Under the pieces are notes generated by a model that saw nothing but the letters and a program-made list of their open reading frames with translations, was not told where the DNA came from and made no database searches. A program made the position numbers and the translations under genes. 64,000 bases of DNA from Apiotrichum sp. Y4204 (taxonomy: Eukaryota > Basidiomycota > Tremellomycetes > Trichosporonales > Trichosporonaceae). Shown one piece after another: positions 1 to 11,526 of the stretch; within the stretch, counting starts at the first letter, position 1; the number at the start of each line of letters is the position of its first letter. The DNA is taken from the NCBI GenBank assembly GCA_025531455.1, contig JAMYHL010000004.1, forward strand, positions 620,001-684,000, given 5' to 3'.

Positions 1-411
1 GGTTAGTCATGTTGAACCCTGGCGTGACATGAGGGCTGGGGACACTGAGGCAGCACAACAGGGAAAGCAGCAACACAGCGACACCAGATCCACGACCAGA
101 CGGGGCGTCTCAAAACATCGCTTTACAGCTCGGCGGAGCAGGCAGTAGCCCTCTGGTATGCGGGGGTGATGACAGGCCTGATGGACTATTTGTAGTCCAG
201 CAGAGACATCAAAACTTCTCCACGCAGTCCCATTGTCCAGCTCCAGTTCGCTTCGCCGCGAGTTCATCGATGTCCGGTCTTCGCCATCTGCTCGCGGTAT
301 CTGGTCGTGTGTCCTCGGTGCTGCGCGGTCTTCCTGCTCCATCCGCACGACCATCTGCCCTTCCTGCTGCGCTTCTCTGTCCCTCCCAGCCAGTTCTATT
401 CGCCCACTCAC
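1..411 (-). other. Putative first intron of the eL36 gene (runs off the window)
   Basis: On the minus strand this follows a GTGAGT donor at the end of the eL36 first exon. I read all three minus frames and found nothing like the conserved eL36 second exon (RxxxFVRxxVREVxGFAPYE region). If the gene is intact, its intron is longer than 400 nt and the acceptor lies left of base 1. Long introns also occur in the eL42 and uS13 genes of this window. Confidence 0.5.
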
Positions 412-509
412 GTCTTGACACCCTTCTTGTGCGAAGGCTTGACCGCCTTGGGGATGACGGTGGTGGGGTAGCCCTTGTTGAGGCCGGTGCGGAGGTTCGA
501 GCGGGCCAT
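412..509 (-). CDS. RPL36: 60S ribosomal protein eL36, first coding exon only (partial)
   Basis: A 33-residue N-terminal exon starts at ATG 509 with MARSNLRTGLNKGYP and continues with Pro/Lys-rich sequence ending KPSHKKGVK. This matches the conserved N-terminus of eL36, a small basic protein of the large ribosomal subunit. The exon ends at a good GTGAGT donor (411-406) in phase 2. An in-frame open stretch reaches further upstream, but the similarity begins at the 509 ATG, so I take that as the start. The rest of the roughly 100-residue protein must lie left of base 1. A truncated extra copy is the alternative reading, because no second exon appears in the 411 bases available. Confidence 0.75.
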
Positions 510-1974
510 TTCGGTCTGGATGTGGAAAGCAAATTTCGGCGCGGAGGAGAGAGATTCAAACGAAGATAAAGTCGGGAGGGAGGGCAACGACAGGGTAGCC
601 AGTGTGGGTCGACAAGGAGAGGGGATCGCGGCAAGACGGCAAGACGGCAAGACGGCAAGACGACCAAGTCCAAATTTCCACCAGAACACAACAGAGAAAC
701 GGATCGCGGATCGGACAACGGAGACGCGGAGTAACGAGTGACAAGTAACGGTATCGGGGACGGACGGCAAGAGCGGAACGCTAGGTCAGCATGTCTCCTG
801 GAGGCTGCGGGGGCGGCACGCACGACTTTTTGGGGTTGACGGATGGAGAAGACCTAGGCTTTGTCGATGTCGAGACGTGCAGCGCGAGCGAGCGAGCACC
901 TCTGCGTACCGCCCAGCACCCACAGCCAGCCAGCCCGAGAGGGTGAGCCAGCCCGCCAGCCAGCCGAGTCCCTTCAGCCAGGACTCCACCAACCACCGGC
1001 TGGGACAGTCTGGCCACCCAGTCCTCTGCCAGACTGTGCCCCTTTCGACCAGAGTGGTGGCTCTTGCATCCTGGCCGGTCATTTTGGTGCGTGCAAAACT
1101 GTTCCGGCGTTTCGGCATTTCAATGTGGCGAAATTGAAAAGCAGTGAGTCCTTGGTGTTACATAAAGCAACAACACGTGACCAGAGGACTAAATACCCCC
1201 GCGAGACTCTGCCGAAGTCAACACACCGACTTTGTGGTCCGCTCGCGCCGCTCGCACCGGCTCGCACCGTCCGTAGCATATAAATACCAGAGACGCGGCA
1301 TGTCATGAAAAACCATTCGCAAATCCGACCTACCAAGGCTCCGCTCACTCTCAAAAAACCCACTACGGAGACTACATGGCCGTTGGATAAGATACAAGCC
1401 CGTTAAAATGCGTCTGCATCGCAGCGGCTGGGTGTGCGTCTCTAGCACATCCCTCCGGATCTGGCGTTTCGCTTAGGGCACACATTTCTTTCATTTTTCT
1501 TTCTTTCTTTTGTGTGTATGTATGATGATTCTGTCAATGCTGTGTATCCCTCTCTCTTAGAACTCCGAGCTAGTCTCGCTTGCACGACCGGAACTGGAAG
1601 AGCTCAACTTGAGCAGTTTGGTGTCCTTAGGTGCGACCTTTCGTGCTTCGCTATTTCGTCGCACTTCAGAGCGAGCCCGGAGGGCATGCCGGGCATGGAC
1701 GCAAGAGCATGGACAGGCCAGCCTGACCAGACTTGTGCTGCTTTGTCCAGACAGCTGCAATCCGTTCGTCGGCGTCTGTGTCACGGTAGAACTTTGCATC
1801 TCTCAGGCGGACAGAATAATCTGCCTCAATGCAAGAGGTATTCATTACCTGGGGGGTTCACTTCAGAGTTCTGAGGTCGTGCCTGAGTCCTCACTGTTCG
1901 AGAAGCCCACTGTCCGAGAAGGGTGTTCGGATGATCGGAACCTAATATGTCTACATCGCTATAAGCTATATAAT
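510..1974. other. Intergenic: eL36 5' flank and PL14-like gene 3' flank
   Basis: There are only short ORFs without recognisable domains or coherent splice chains. Next to eL36 it holds the 8-bp tandem repeat. Near 1489-1511 there is a pyrimidine/TTTC-rich tract. I see no RNA gene. Confidence 0.5.
631..662. repeat. Four tandem copies of an 8-bp unit (GCAAGACG)
   Basis: The unit gcaagacg occurs four times head to tail about 120 bp upstream of the eL36 start. It is likely a simple microsatellite in the 5' flank. Confidence 0.9.
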
Positions 1975-3418
1975 CTATACGAACGCGACGACGGTGACAA
2001 CACCGCCGATGAGAAGGGCGAGAAGCCCGATGGTTGGGCTGGTGACAGCAGTGGTTGCCGCCGAGCGGGGTCCAGTCGAGTTGGAGGCTCCCATTCCGCC
2101 AAACAGCTGGATATTGCGGAAGTAGGAGTATTGTGTTGTCGGGGTGGCCCACGATGCGTCGTAGCCGCCGAAGAAGGTGGAGAAGAAGAAGCCGGCAACG
2201 CTATCAATCTCGTCTGTCTTGCGGAGCTCGAGCTGGTCGACCTTGACGGCCTGGACACCGTCGTACCAGAGCGAGATCATACCGTTGCGCCAGCCAACCT
2301 CGTTGAGCTCAACATAGAGCCAGACGGTCTGCCACTTGCCGGTAAGGAAAGAGAACGTTCCGCGGCCCATGGAAGTGCCAAACTCCTTGTTGCATGTGAT
2401 CCAGTCCCTCTTGCAGAAGTTTTTGCCCCCTGGGGGAAGGTAGGAGTAAACTGAGGTCAGTGCGTTGAACTTTTGTCATCGCCACCACTACTGCTCACCT
2501 TCACCGATTTGGCCAGAGCGCCACATGAGGCGGGCTGAGAAACATTTCATTCCATCAGACTGGTGTCCTCCAGAGCAGCCAACAGGGTCGGGACCGCCAC
2601 GAAGTCCGGGAAGCTTTCCGCCTTGGTTGAATCTGAGACGGTCAATGCCTTGTTCGTTGAAAGCCAGGCTGGGATCCAGGAGCCATCACTGACACATTAC
2701 ACCAGGGCGCTGTACCAGCACGAGGCGGTGTCCAGAAACACATGCCACGCCACACGTTGGCCACTCATGGTTCATAACACTCACTGGTAGCCTTGGGGGA
2801 AGAAGACATCGTACGAGAGCAGCATTCGCTCAAACTTGCCGCTGGAAGTAACATTGGAGAACGGTGATGTGGATTTGGAAGAAGCATTAAGCGGTTGGGC
2901 AGTGAACTGGGTTCCTCCGGTGCCTTGACTGTATGATCCTTCAGGATAGGTGATGCGGAGAACGGTTGAGCCAGTCGTTGCACCGCCGGTTGCACCTGCA
3001 GAACGAGCACTGCTGGTCGGCGTTACAACGGAAGTTGCAGCGTCCGCCGCAGTTGACGATTGCTTGCCCTTCTTCGAGGACGAGATTGATTCGGCATCAG
3101 CTGCGGCACGCTTGCTGTTGCCCGACACGGGATCGCTAACAAAGTCGCTACACGTCAGTGAGTCTGAATGGAGCCGACATGAGTGAACGAAACTCACATG
3201 TTTCCCGTCCCGAACTGGATTCCATGGTCATTCACGTCCCATTGTGTGACGATGAAATCGTCCGCTTTGCTGGACTGCAATGACGACGATGGAAACTTGA
3301 ACTGGTACTGTTCATTGAGGCCAAATGAAGAAGTGATGCCTTCGAGCGTGGCGACAACGGACGCGTCTGTCAGAGCCGGAAGCGCCAGCGCCGCGATCAA
3401 AACAATTCGTGCCGCCAT
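1975..3418 (-). CDS. Secreted polysaccharide lyase family 14-like protein, probably GPI-anchored
   Basis: Four exons (3418-3198, 3147-2785, 2632-2499, 2450-1975) join in phase to a 397-aa protein. Residues 1-20 (MAARIVLIAALALPALTDAS) are a typical signal peptide. A Ser/Thr-rich linker at roughly 85-130 precedes the lyase domain. Family hallmarks follow in order: FFPQGYQ, GGKLPGLRGG (about 199-208), GCSGG, CFSARLMWR, then SMGRGTFSF, KWQTVWLYVELNE and ATPTTQYSYF near the end. This is the fold of the alginate-lyase-like PL14 domain found in many basidiomycete secreted proteins. The last 20 residues are hydrophobic after a small-residue stretch (NSTGPRSAA), as in a GPI signal. Substrate is unknown; cell-wall or environmental glucuronan/alginate-type polymers are possible. 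The exon-3 acceptor at 2633 was chosen because it restores GYQFNQGGKLPG. Confidence 0.85.
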
Positions 3419-6400
3419 GTTAACAGGCGACGTTAGAAAAGTTGCTGAGGAAATGGGCGTAAAGTGAGAAGGACACCGAATCGGGGAGGAAAGTCTCGAA
3501 CGAGTGGTCGGGTAGGAGATGTCTCTCGGTCGAGGAGATGGAAGAAATGGTCTTCTTGCTAAGGAGAGTTGTTGTTGTGGAAGGGAGACGATTGATCAGC
3601 ACGCAGGTATTCGAAACTCAGTGGCAAGTCCCAGGCGTCTGTAGGAACAAGGGACAGGCGTTGCGAGATCTGAAAGGACGAGGTCACAAAGGGTGACGAG
3701 AATGGAGATGGAAAGAAGGTGGAAGCCTTAGTAGTGTCTCGCTATGGTTGATTGAGTGGGCCACGGGGGATACTCGAAGTAAGAGGAAACTGGAAACGAC
3801 CAGAGCACCGTCGACGCTCTGTAGGGATGCGACGCGACAGGTAGTGCGAGGAACAGAGCCGAGGGGATATGGGATGCGGCCCGTATGATGGGTGGCGTAT
3901 TGGTGTGAACGTCGACCCGTTGTTCACTAGACGAAAAACAGTTGAAAACAAATCACCGATTGAAGAAGGTACGAGTGGTAGAACGAGAGCTTGGTGATAG
4001 AAAGCAGGGGCCGAGGGTCGATGGCGTCGGGGTGCAAAAACTATGACTGTGAGCGTACAGCGGAGAGTGGTCACTGTGTGGTGCAATGGTGGCCACAGCG
4101 GTGGACGTCGACGTATCGAAAGGGACGGACGGCGCCCGAAGCTGAAAGGTGAAGGGTGGGTTGCTTTGGCGTCGGCGGTAGGGGTCCGTGTCACGGCTCT
4201 CGGGGCAGATCGGTTGCGCCTTTAAAGCTTGGATGACTTTGTTCCAACTACGGTGACAGGAGCGATAGAGGTCTTGGTGTAGGATCGAGACCGCAAGATG
4301 AAGTGTCGGCGAAGCGAAGAGTTCTCGGTCGCAGAGGATGAGTGGATGAGGTTGGCTACAAAAAAGTTAGATTGCAGCTCTGGTGGAATGATGTACGTAG
4401 AGGCTGTGCAGTGCTGGCTGCTGGCTGCGTGGTGGTGGCAACGACCAAGCTACGCAGGGGGGGCGACGGCCGACGGATGAATGATAGGGTTTGACTGGGA
4501 CGACAGTTTTGACGCTCAGGGACGGGACAAGGTGGGTAAAGCGCGCGCCCTGCAAAAGGTTCGAGGCTTGTGAGCAGAGGGAGAAAAGATCGAGGAGAGC
4601 GACACGGAGACACGCGCGAAGCTGCCCAGAAACGAAATATCCTGCCCTGTGACGAAAGTGCGGCGACCTCTTGGCCTCTTGATGTCACCGAGCGCGTGAG
4701 CGGAGGTTGTGAATCAGCGTCTCGGCAGTGCGTCGTCAAAGCGCCACTACTGCCAAGCCAAATGATGATGATCTGATGACTGGTGGCGACGAAGACAAGA
4801 CCAAGAAGTGCGACGGGCAAGAAGAGGCTGAGGTCACTGCACAGGTTGGTGCTTTATATGCAGAATCGTCATGCGGCATGGAGAACGACACCTATCTCCT
4901 CTGTTCAAACAAGATCTTGCAGCAGTTCAAAGCGCGAGAGGCCAAAAGGTCTATTCTTAAACGAACAATGTGTCTCGAGAAGAGCGGCTGCGGAGGACGC
5001 GCAGGTCCAACGGACGCGTCACAAGCCATAAAGCGATCTTGAGGCGATGCGGTCCCGGGGACATGCCGAACGCCCGATGCCAGAAACATTGAAACCGATG
5101 GAGACTGCATGGTACTCCCGATATAGAACCGTGGCCGTGATGCCGCTGTCATCGGCCATCTCTACCACTTCCCCTTCACGATTAGGTTTGTAGCAATGCA
5201 AGAATGTAATCTCCAAACGCCGGGCCTGGCCGGCATCGTGTCCCTAGCCTCGCCGGGTTTTGACATCGTGATAACCTGCAGCTCTGCTGCGCTGCTTCTC
5301 GGGGAAGTGTGGACCAGCTTATTTTGATCTTCAGCAGACTCATTGACGCTGTGCACTCTCCGATGCGACCCAGAAGATTGCGCAGTCTTGTCCTCACCTG
5401 TATGAGTGCGACAGACTTGCATCTGTCACTGAAACGTACGAATACTTCGCGATCCGAGAGATGGCGGAATACGTAGCCGCAGTCCGCAGCAGCGCACGAA
5501 TAGATTACTTGGAATGTTAGCCCTTTCGTGGTCTGGACCATCACAGGAGATGGATTAACATCTCCTTTATTAGCTCGGGCTGCAATCTCCTGTCCGCCCC
5601 GTGATATTCCATGAACCCAGCAGGGTCCGGCGATTGCATACCGGCTTGTTCGCCACAGTATCTGTGGAATAGCGAGTCGAGCGCCGATGTCGAGCTCTGA
5701 GTGGATGGAAGATTGGATCACAGAATTTGGTGGGAGGGCCAACTCCGGGATCAGTCTATGGATGAGAATCTTGATGAGTGGTGATCGTGGGAGGGTTCCA
5801 AACCAGCATCTTCTTTTATAATCATCTCGTAGGGCGTCATCCAGCTTGATATGATCTACATGATCTGCAGGACATGCAGGACATGGGCGCTAACGGCATG
5901 GACAATGGAAGGTAATCTGCGGCGTACGAACGCACTGCGTGGTGGAGATATTGGGCATAGGGCAGACAGGTGATTGTCCGAGTTCTTGGGTAGTGCTCCC
6001 CTCGACTTCCGTCTGCAAGCTGTTGGTGGAGCTGAGCATGGCCAGTGCACCAAGGCATTTCAGGCTGGTGGGATGAAGCGGCAATGAGACTCAAGCAGAA
6101 AGAACGCGTACGACGACAAGCAATCTCGCGTCTCAAGGGAACCGGTCTGGCTCATCTTATCTGGTGGACGCAAAAAGTGGAGGTCCCTTCACACCATCCA
6201 TCAAAGCAACAAAAGCAAACTTGTGGTCATCACGCAGCTCACCACACACTCGTGCTCGGTCCATCCATCATCCATCCCGCTCTCGCACCAGATAGTCGAT
6301 TCAGCCGGATATCCGCCCTCCGACGTCGAGCACCGTTCCGAGACACGTGAGATAGATTGGACAAAAGGACTGTGCACATTGCTACATTCTTGATTCCTTT

Positions 6401-6464
6401 AGAGACCTGCCAATCTCATAATATCCACCAATCCTTGCCCTGCACCGGATCCCTTGCCGCCACC
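3419..6464. other. Intergenic, about 3 kb, no gene recognised
   Basis: The part next to 3418 is the 5' flank of the lyase gene. ORFs up to about 186 codons occur on both strands (for example 5182-5742, minus) but have erratic composition, no motif and no splice partner. Near 6421-6464 the sequence becomes the leader of the next plus-strand gene. Confidence 0.45.
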
Positions 6465-6470
6465 ATGCCC
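6457..6470 (+). promoter_or_regulatory. Near-perfect Kozak context at the proposed start
   Basis: The bases ccgccaccATGccc match the optimal eukaryotic initiation context and are directly followed by a GTGAGC splice donor. They decide the start of the gene at 6465 over in-frame non-ATG codons near 6522. Confidence 0.5.
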
Positions 6471-8232
6471 GTGAGCACCCTCACCCCCACGCTCCTCGTG
6501 GTACCTGTTCGCTGACGGAAGGTGACGCGCTCATCAGCTTCGCGCTCTGCGTCGCCGACCAAGCCCCAGCCGAACCTGGGCGATCCCGAGGGAGCGGACA
6601 CGAACAAGAATCAATCCGGTCGGCCTGTCGGTTCCACTTCTGACTCTGCTCACGGTCCTTCCACTGCCGCCCACACACTTCAGCCGCCGGGTTCGCCGAT
6701 CCCAGCTTCCTCGCAACTCTCTCCTCCACCTTCTCCTTCTCCCGCTCCCACACCTGCTAAGCCCTCAACTGCTGCGCCTGCCCCCCCGTCACCAGCATCG
6801 ACGAACTCGAGCCTCACTCCGCCCCCCGAATCGCGCGCACCAACACCGCTTCCTCCCCCAAGCCCACCGAAACGTGGAAGGGCGGCCAAGGCTGCCAAAG
6901 AGACAAAGGCGAAGGAAGTAAAGGAGGCCAAACCTAAGCTCGCCAAAGCGACACGGGCTACGAAAGCGGCTAAGGAGACAAAGGCGACGACACAGGCCGA
7001 GAGCGAAGAATTGAAGGACATGTCTGGGGTCAAGATCAAGCTTAACATAGCAAAGGCCAAGAAGGACGCGGGCCCCGAGAGTGCTGTTTCCGAAGCCGCT
7101 GCTGAGGGTCCGCAGCCGGCGCCGACGAAGCGACGGAGGAGCCGAGCGGCAGCGGAGGCCGAGGCTGAGCATCATCCAGAGCCAGAAGCCGAGCCTGCGA
7201 CGCAGCCAGCGCGCAAGGTCGCTCGCGGACGAGCCAAGCCAAAAAGCAAAGATGAGGGGGAAGCAACTGAGGAGGTGAAGAAGGTAGGCTGAGCTCGCTA
7301 GCACGGAAGTCTGACCGCAGCCCAAACGCCGACGGATTATGTCGTCGCCCTCGGGCGATGATGAGGCCCCGCTTTCGCGCGCACCCACGCCTGGAGGATC
7401 TCCCGGCCGAGCACCGACTCCAGGAGGGGCACCAACGCCAGAACGTGCGCCGACTCCAGGACGGGCTCCAACACCTGGCGCAGAGGACGTGGACGGCGAC
7501 GTCAAGATGGGCGAGCAAAACGATAGGCCGGCTGAGAAGGAGGGCTCTGAGAAGGCCAAGTCTAAAGAGTCGGCTGGGAAGAAACGGCACGAGAGGGAGC
7601 ACGCCGAGAAGAAAGTCGACAAGGACGAGCCCGAGGAGAAGAAGGAGAAGGAGAAGTCGGGCGACGCGAAGGGCGACAAGGCCGCTGCCAACCGCAAGCC
7701 GCTGCCCAAGATCCCGAAGCGCCCAGTGCCGCCGAAACGCGCCGCGCCGCCTGCACCTGCACCGCGGCAGAGTCTCCTCGCGTCGACCCTCGCTAGCCTG
7801 TCGGGCAAGGCGCAGATGGAGAAGAAGGTCGAGGCTGTTGCTGAGCGGCCGCGAGCAGGCGCGTGGACGGAGGAGTTTGTTCTCACGTGAGTCGGCAGAG
7901 ATGGCAGATGGCTTCCTGGATCACGCTCATCCACCAGGCCTGAGCAAGAGGCTCAGTACTCTGCGTCCCAGATACAGCGGACATACGCCGCCAATGACCG
8001 AGCCAAGGCTGTCGATCCCCCTCTCAAGCTGCAGGCGGCGAAAGACGCGTATCGCGCGGACTATCTCGTGAGTATAGAGTGCTGAGTTGCTGGTCGGTCA
8101 TCGAGACTCTAACCACAGGCTGCGCATGAGCGTGGGCGCGCCATCAACGTGCACGGCAACATGGGCATCCTCACCACTGATCTCGCGTCGAAAATGGTCG
8201 GTGCTGTGCTAGCTGGTCAGGTTCGCTACTAG
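6465..8232 (+). CDS. Unrecognised Lys/Ala/Pro-rich, low-complexity, probably nuclear protein
   Basis: Proposed exons are 6465-6470, 6522-7283, 7321-7886, 7938-8067 and 8119-8232 (about 525 aa). The ATG at 6465 sits in a textbook context (gccgccaccATGc). It would give a two-codon exon ending at a GTGAGC donor, with the acceptor at 6520-6521; this first junction is uncertain. The protein is mostly disordered. It starts with Ser/Pro-rich sequence, then alanine/lysine repeats around KAAKETKAKE, a basic KRRRSRAAAE, an RGRAKPK AT-hook-like element, PKRRRIMSS, and five RAPTPG-type repeats (about 270-300). A more structured tail carries QIQRTYAAND and HERGRAINVHGNMGILTTDL. I recognise no family. Basic motifs suggest a chromatin or nuclear role, by inference only. 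The 3' end faces the CCHC gene at 155 bp. Confidence 0.6.
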
Positions 8233-8386
8233 TTTTGGGTGGTTGCCAGTGTCACTCGCTAGCCTCTTGTAGAGTCACCCAGTCCAATACTTGGATTCTG
8301 GCCATGTATTCATATCATGTTATCTAAGCTACCGCCACCCACGCCATAGGTCTCTCTCTCAAACTTCACTGTTTCGAACACATACA

Positions 8387-10102
8387 CTACCAGCCGCCAC
8401 AGTCGTCCTGTCGTCAGTCATAAGTCGGCCTCAAGCTGCGGCGACGTTAACTTACGTTCGAGTTCGACATGTCATGTTGATTGGGGGCAACGGGGGGGCC
8501 CTCGAAGTTGGTGCCGTGGAGCATCTGAGCGCGCGCAGGGTTCATGTAGGGGCCACGAGCCGCAGGCGTAGTCGAGCTGGGTTGGTGGTTGGCAGTGTTC
8601 CCGCCCCACTGGTCGCCGGAGTTGCCGCCCCAATTGTCATTGTTGGCGACGGTGTGGGCTGCCGCATTGTTACCGGGATGAGCCTGACCCCAGTTGTCGT
8701 TGTTGGCGACGGTGTTGGCTGTGGCATTGTTGCCAGGGTGGGACTGGCCCCAGTGGTCGCTGTTCTGGTTGGAGTTGCCCCAGTTGTCGTTGGGTCCGTC
8801 GGCGTTGGCGGTGTTGCCCCATCCATCGTCTTGGGTGCGGGCAGTGTCGTTCTGCCGGAAGCTGCCGTAGCCACCTCCGCGCGAGCCCTCGTTCTGTGGG
8901 CAGTTCGAGCGCATGTGGCCCGACTCGCCGCAATTATGACAGGTGCCACGGAAGGCGCTGCTGCCTTGGGGGCAATCGGAACGCATGTGCCCAGTTTCGC
9001 CGCAGCCGTAGCATGCGCCACCGCCGCCGCCGCGGCCGCCACCCTCGGGGCACTCGGCACGGATGTGTCCGGGTTGACCGCAGTTGAAGCAGTTGTTGCC
9101 TCCTTGAGGACAATCCGCGCGCATGTGTCCAGTTTCGCCGCAGCCGTAGCACGCGCCACCACCACCGCCACCGCGGCCGCCACCCTCGGGGCACTCGGCA
9201 CGGAAATGTCCGGGCTTTCCACAGTTGTAGCAGGTATTTTCAGAGTTGCCGTAGCTGTCGCCGCCTGGGCCGGCCTTGCCGGAGCCCCAGGCATTGTCGG
9301 TACTGTTATCGTTGGCGCCCCAGCCGGAGCCTTGCTGCTGCTGTTGGTTCTGGCTACCGCGCGAACCCCAACCAGAATCTTGCTGGCCGCCGCGCGACCC
9401 CCAGCCGGGACCTTGAGCGGCGGGCCCGCGACCACCGACACCTTGATTGGGTGCATCGAAACGACGTCCGGTAAAATGCTGGATGGAAGGGTCGTAAGTT
9501 TCACCGCGGCGTTCCGCCGCCTCCCTAAGCGCGGCCTCAATCTTGTTGTGAGCCTCATCAACTGAGTCGCTGACAAGCCTGACGTCAGTTAAGGCTGAAG
9601 AACGTGCTTACTTGACAGGTTCCCAGCCTCCCAGCGCTCCATGCGGCCCGTTCCCGGAGCTGGGCAGGTGAGGGGGCGCATCACGCGGCGCATCATTCTG
9701 GGGCTTCTGGACGCTGTCTTGAGCAGGCCAGGGAACATAGGCCCCGCCCCCAGTGGTGGCGGACGGACGAGGAGCGGGCTCGGCCTGGGCCGAGGACCAG
9801 CGGGAAGGAGGCGAGAGCGGACGTTTGATCTCCACGGCGTGCGAGCGCTGGGGTGGGGGTGCCCACGAGTCCTGGGGGACAGGGCCCCAACCGTCGTCAA
9901 TGTTGGCTGGGGGCTTCACGGGGGAGGGAGCAGGATACATCCGGTGACGCGCACCGTCGGGACCGACACGCTCTTCCTCAGGGGGAAGAATCTGATCGGG
10001 GGCCTAAGGCGTCAGCATTGGCGAGTATGTAAGTGCGTGTACCTGTGGGTCCCTTAAGCCGTATCCTGACGAGAAACGGCTCTGGGAGTATCGAGGCTCC
10101 AT
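8387..10102 (-). CDS. CCHC zinc-knuckle protein, CNBP/Gis2-like, with GW/N-rich tail
   Basis: Exons 10102-10043, 10003-9612, 9578-8456 and a short last exon 8407-8387 give about 531 aa. The middle contains five CX2CX4HX4C knuckles: CYNCGKPGHFRAEC, CYGCGETGHMRADC, CFNCGQPGHIRAEC, CYGCGETGHMRSDC and CHNCGESGHMRSNC, spaced by GGGRGGGGG linkers. Such knuckle arrays bind single-stranded nucleic acid; Gis2/CNBP proteins act in mRNA translation and stress granules. The N-terminal part is Pro/Trp-rich with a KIEAALREAAERRG helix. The C-terminal part repeats GQSHPGNNATANTVANNDNW-like units. Without the last intron (GTAAGT at 8455) translation would stop at 8447. A 48-nt intron with a TGACTGAC branch gives the ending SNDDCGGW, which I prefer moderately. 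Confidence 0.85.
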
Positions 10103-11471
10103 TGTAAGCGGGAGATGTGTGAAGTACGAGTGGGGAAGATGGAAGTAGGGAGCGCGAGAGAACGGAAGAATGTGAGTGAAAGAAGTGAAAGAATTGAAGG
10201 AAGACGAAGTCGAGGAGCAATGAAGATGAGGGAGAGAGCGGGGTAAGTTGACTTGGGATATGGAAACGAAGGGGATGGGATGATGAATTGAAGAGGATGA
10301 GGGGGAAAGAGAGGAAAGAGATACCAAAATATAAGAGACCAGAGGCCAGAGGGATGAGGGAAGACAGAAAATGGGCGTGTGGACATGGCCGTGTGGACAT
10401 GTTGACACGACACGACAGGACTGCAAGCTGCACGCGCTGCAGGCACCCTGCGCGCTCTCGCGCTCTTCCTTTGCCGTCCTGGTCTTGCCGTGTTGCGCGT
10501 TGCGCGTTGCGCCTCTGATGGGCAGCTCACAACTCTTGTCTGCTGGCCTGCTGGGCGCAGTCTGCAGTCTCGAGTCCTCGAGTCCAGTCAACTTTTCCTC
10601 ATGATCCGCACACGCGCTACATTCTCCAACACACGTCACGTCCGATGTGCGCTTCTCGATTAGCCCGGCTTCTCCTCTTCCTCGCCCAGTGCACCCTTAT
10701 CTTTGTTACGCACCACTAGGTCAGCAGCAGTTAGTGCCCGGATGCTTGGGCCTCTGCTGCTTTCAGCCCCCGGGCTGTAGTGCTATAGCGTTAGACACCT
10801 CGACATAGCACTCTCCAATGGGCGGTGAGGTAGATCTAGGATCCAAATGGGGCTTCATTGCGGACTGCACAAAGCGGTAGTTAATCAGCAGATCAGCAGA
10901 GCTCGGAGAGGATTAGGAGAGTAAGGCTGCTGCTGAGCACCTCCTGTTTCCATTCCCTGGCACCGGCACACCTGTTGAGAAAAGAAGCACCGGAGCGGGG
11001 AGCGCGGTCAGAGCGATGCTTATCTACAGATCCTCAGATCCTGCGACGTCCGGCACGGAGTGGCAACTACTTGCTAGCGTGCTAGCGCTTGCTCCGCTGC
11101 TTCGAGGATGAAAGTTGTTACGTTGTTCGTCTCCTAGTCTCATAATCTCCAGCCAGAACGGCTTGGGGGCCATGGCCCATGAGGGATTAAAACCTGGATT
11201 CCAAGCCGTGAGGCGCATGGGGGAGGATGCGAGGGGCAGAAACGGTCAAGACCAGTGCGCGCTCTAGTGCGCTCCGAATTGTCGGTCACACTGAGCCGTT
11301 TGCACGATTTGCACCGGCCTCGAGGCCTCGAGGCGCGATCGAGCCCCTTTGCAAAGGGTGCAAGCGTCCTCGCAACCTCAATTCTCAGCAGTCATTGATT
11401 CTTGTTCTCGCAAGTTCTCAATTCCCACGCCCCGGCGACCCGTGAGCCACAAGCGCCTTTAACTTGTAACC

Positions 11472-11526
11472 TGTGGATCTGTGGATCAGTGGAGCCTGTG
11501 GAGCTGTGGAGCTGTGGCGCTGTGAT
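11472..11526. repeat. Short imperfect CTGTGGA repeats
   Basis: Variants of ctgtggatctgtgga and ctgtggagctgtgg follow each other over about 55 bp. This is simple-sequence DNA with no apparent coding role. Confidence 0.7.

Noticed and set aside
631..662. Direct repeats as a CRISPR-like array
   Set aside because: The units are 8 bp and without spacers; this is a eukaryotic nuclear region.
5182..5742. 186-codon minus-strand ORF
   Set aside because: Composition is random, there is no motif, no suitable splice partners and no codon bias like the real genes.
6789..7934. 381-codon minus-strand ORF rich in Ser/Arg/Phe
   Set aside because: Antisense shadow of the low-complexity Lys/Pro gene at 6465-8232.
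8291..9565. 424-codon plus-strand ORF rich in Ala/Val
   Set aside because: It is the antisense shadow of the CCHC gene; the repeated Val/Ala pattern mirrors the knuckle and NNDNW repeats.
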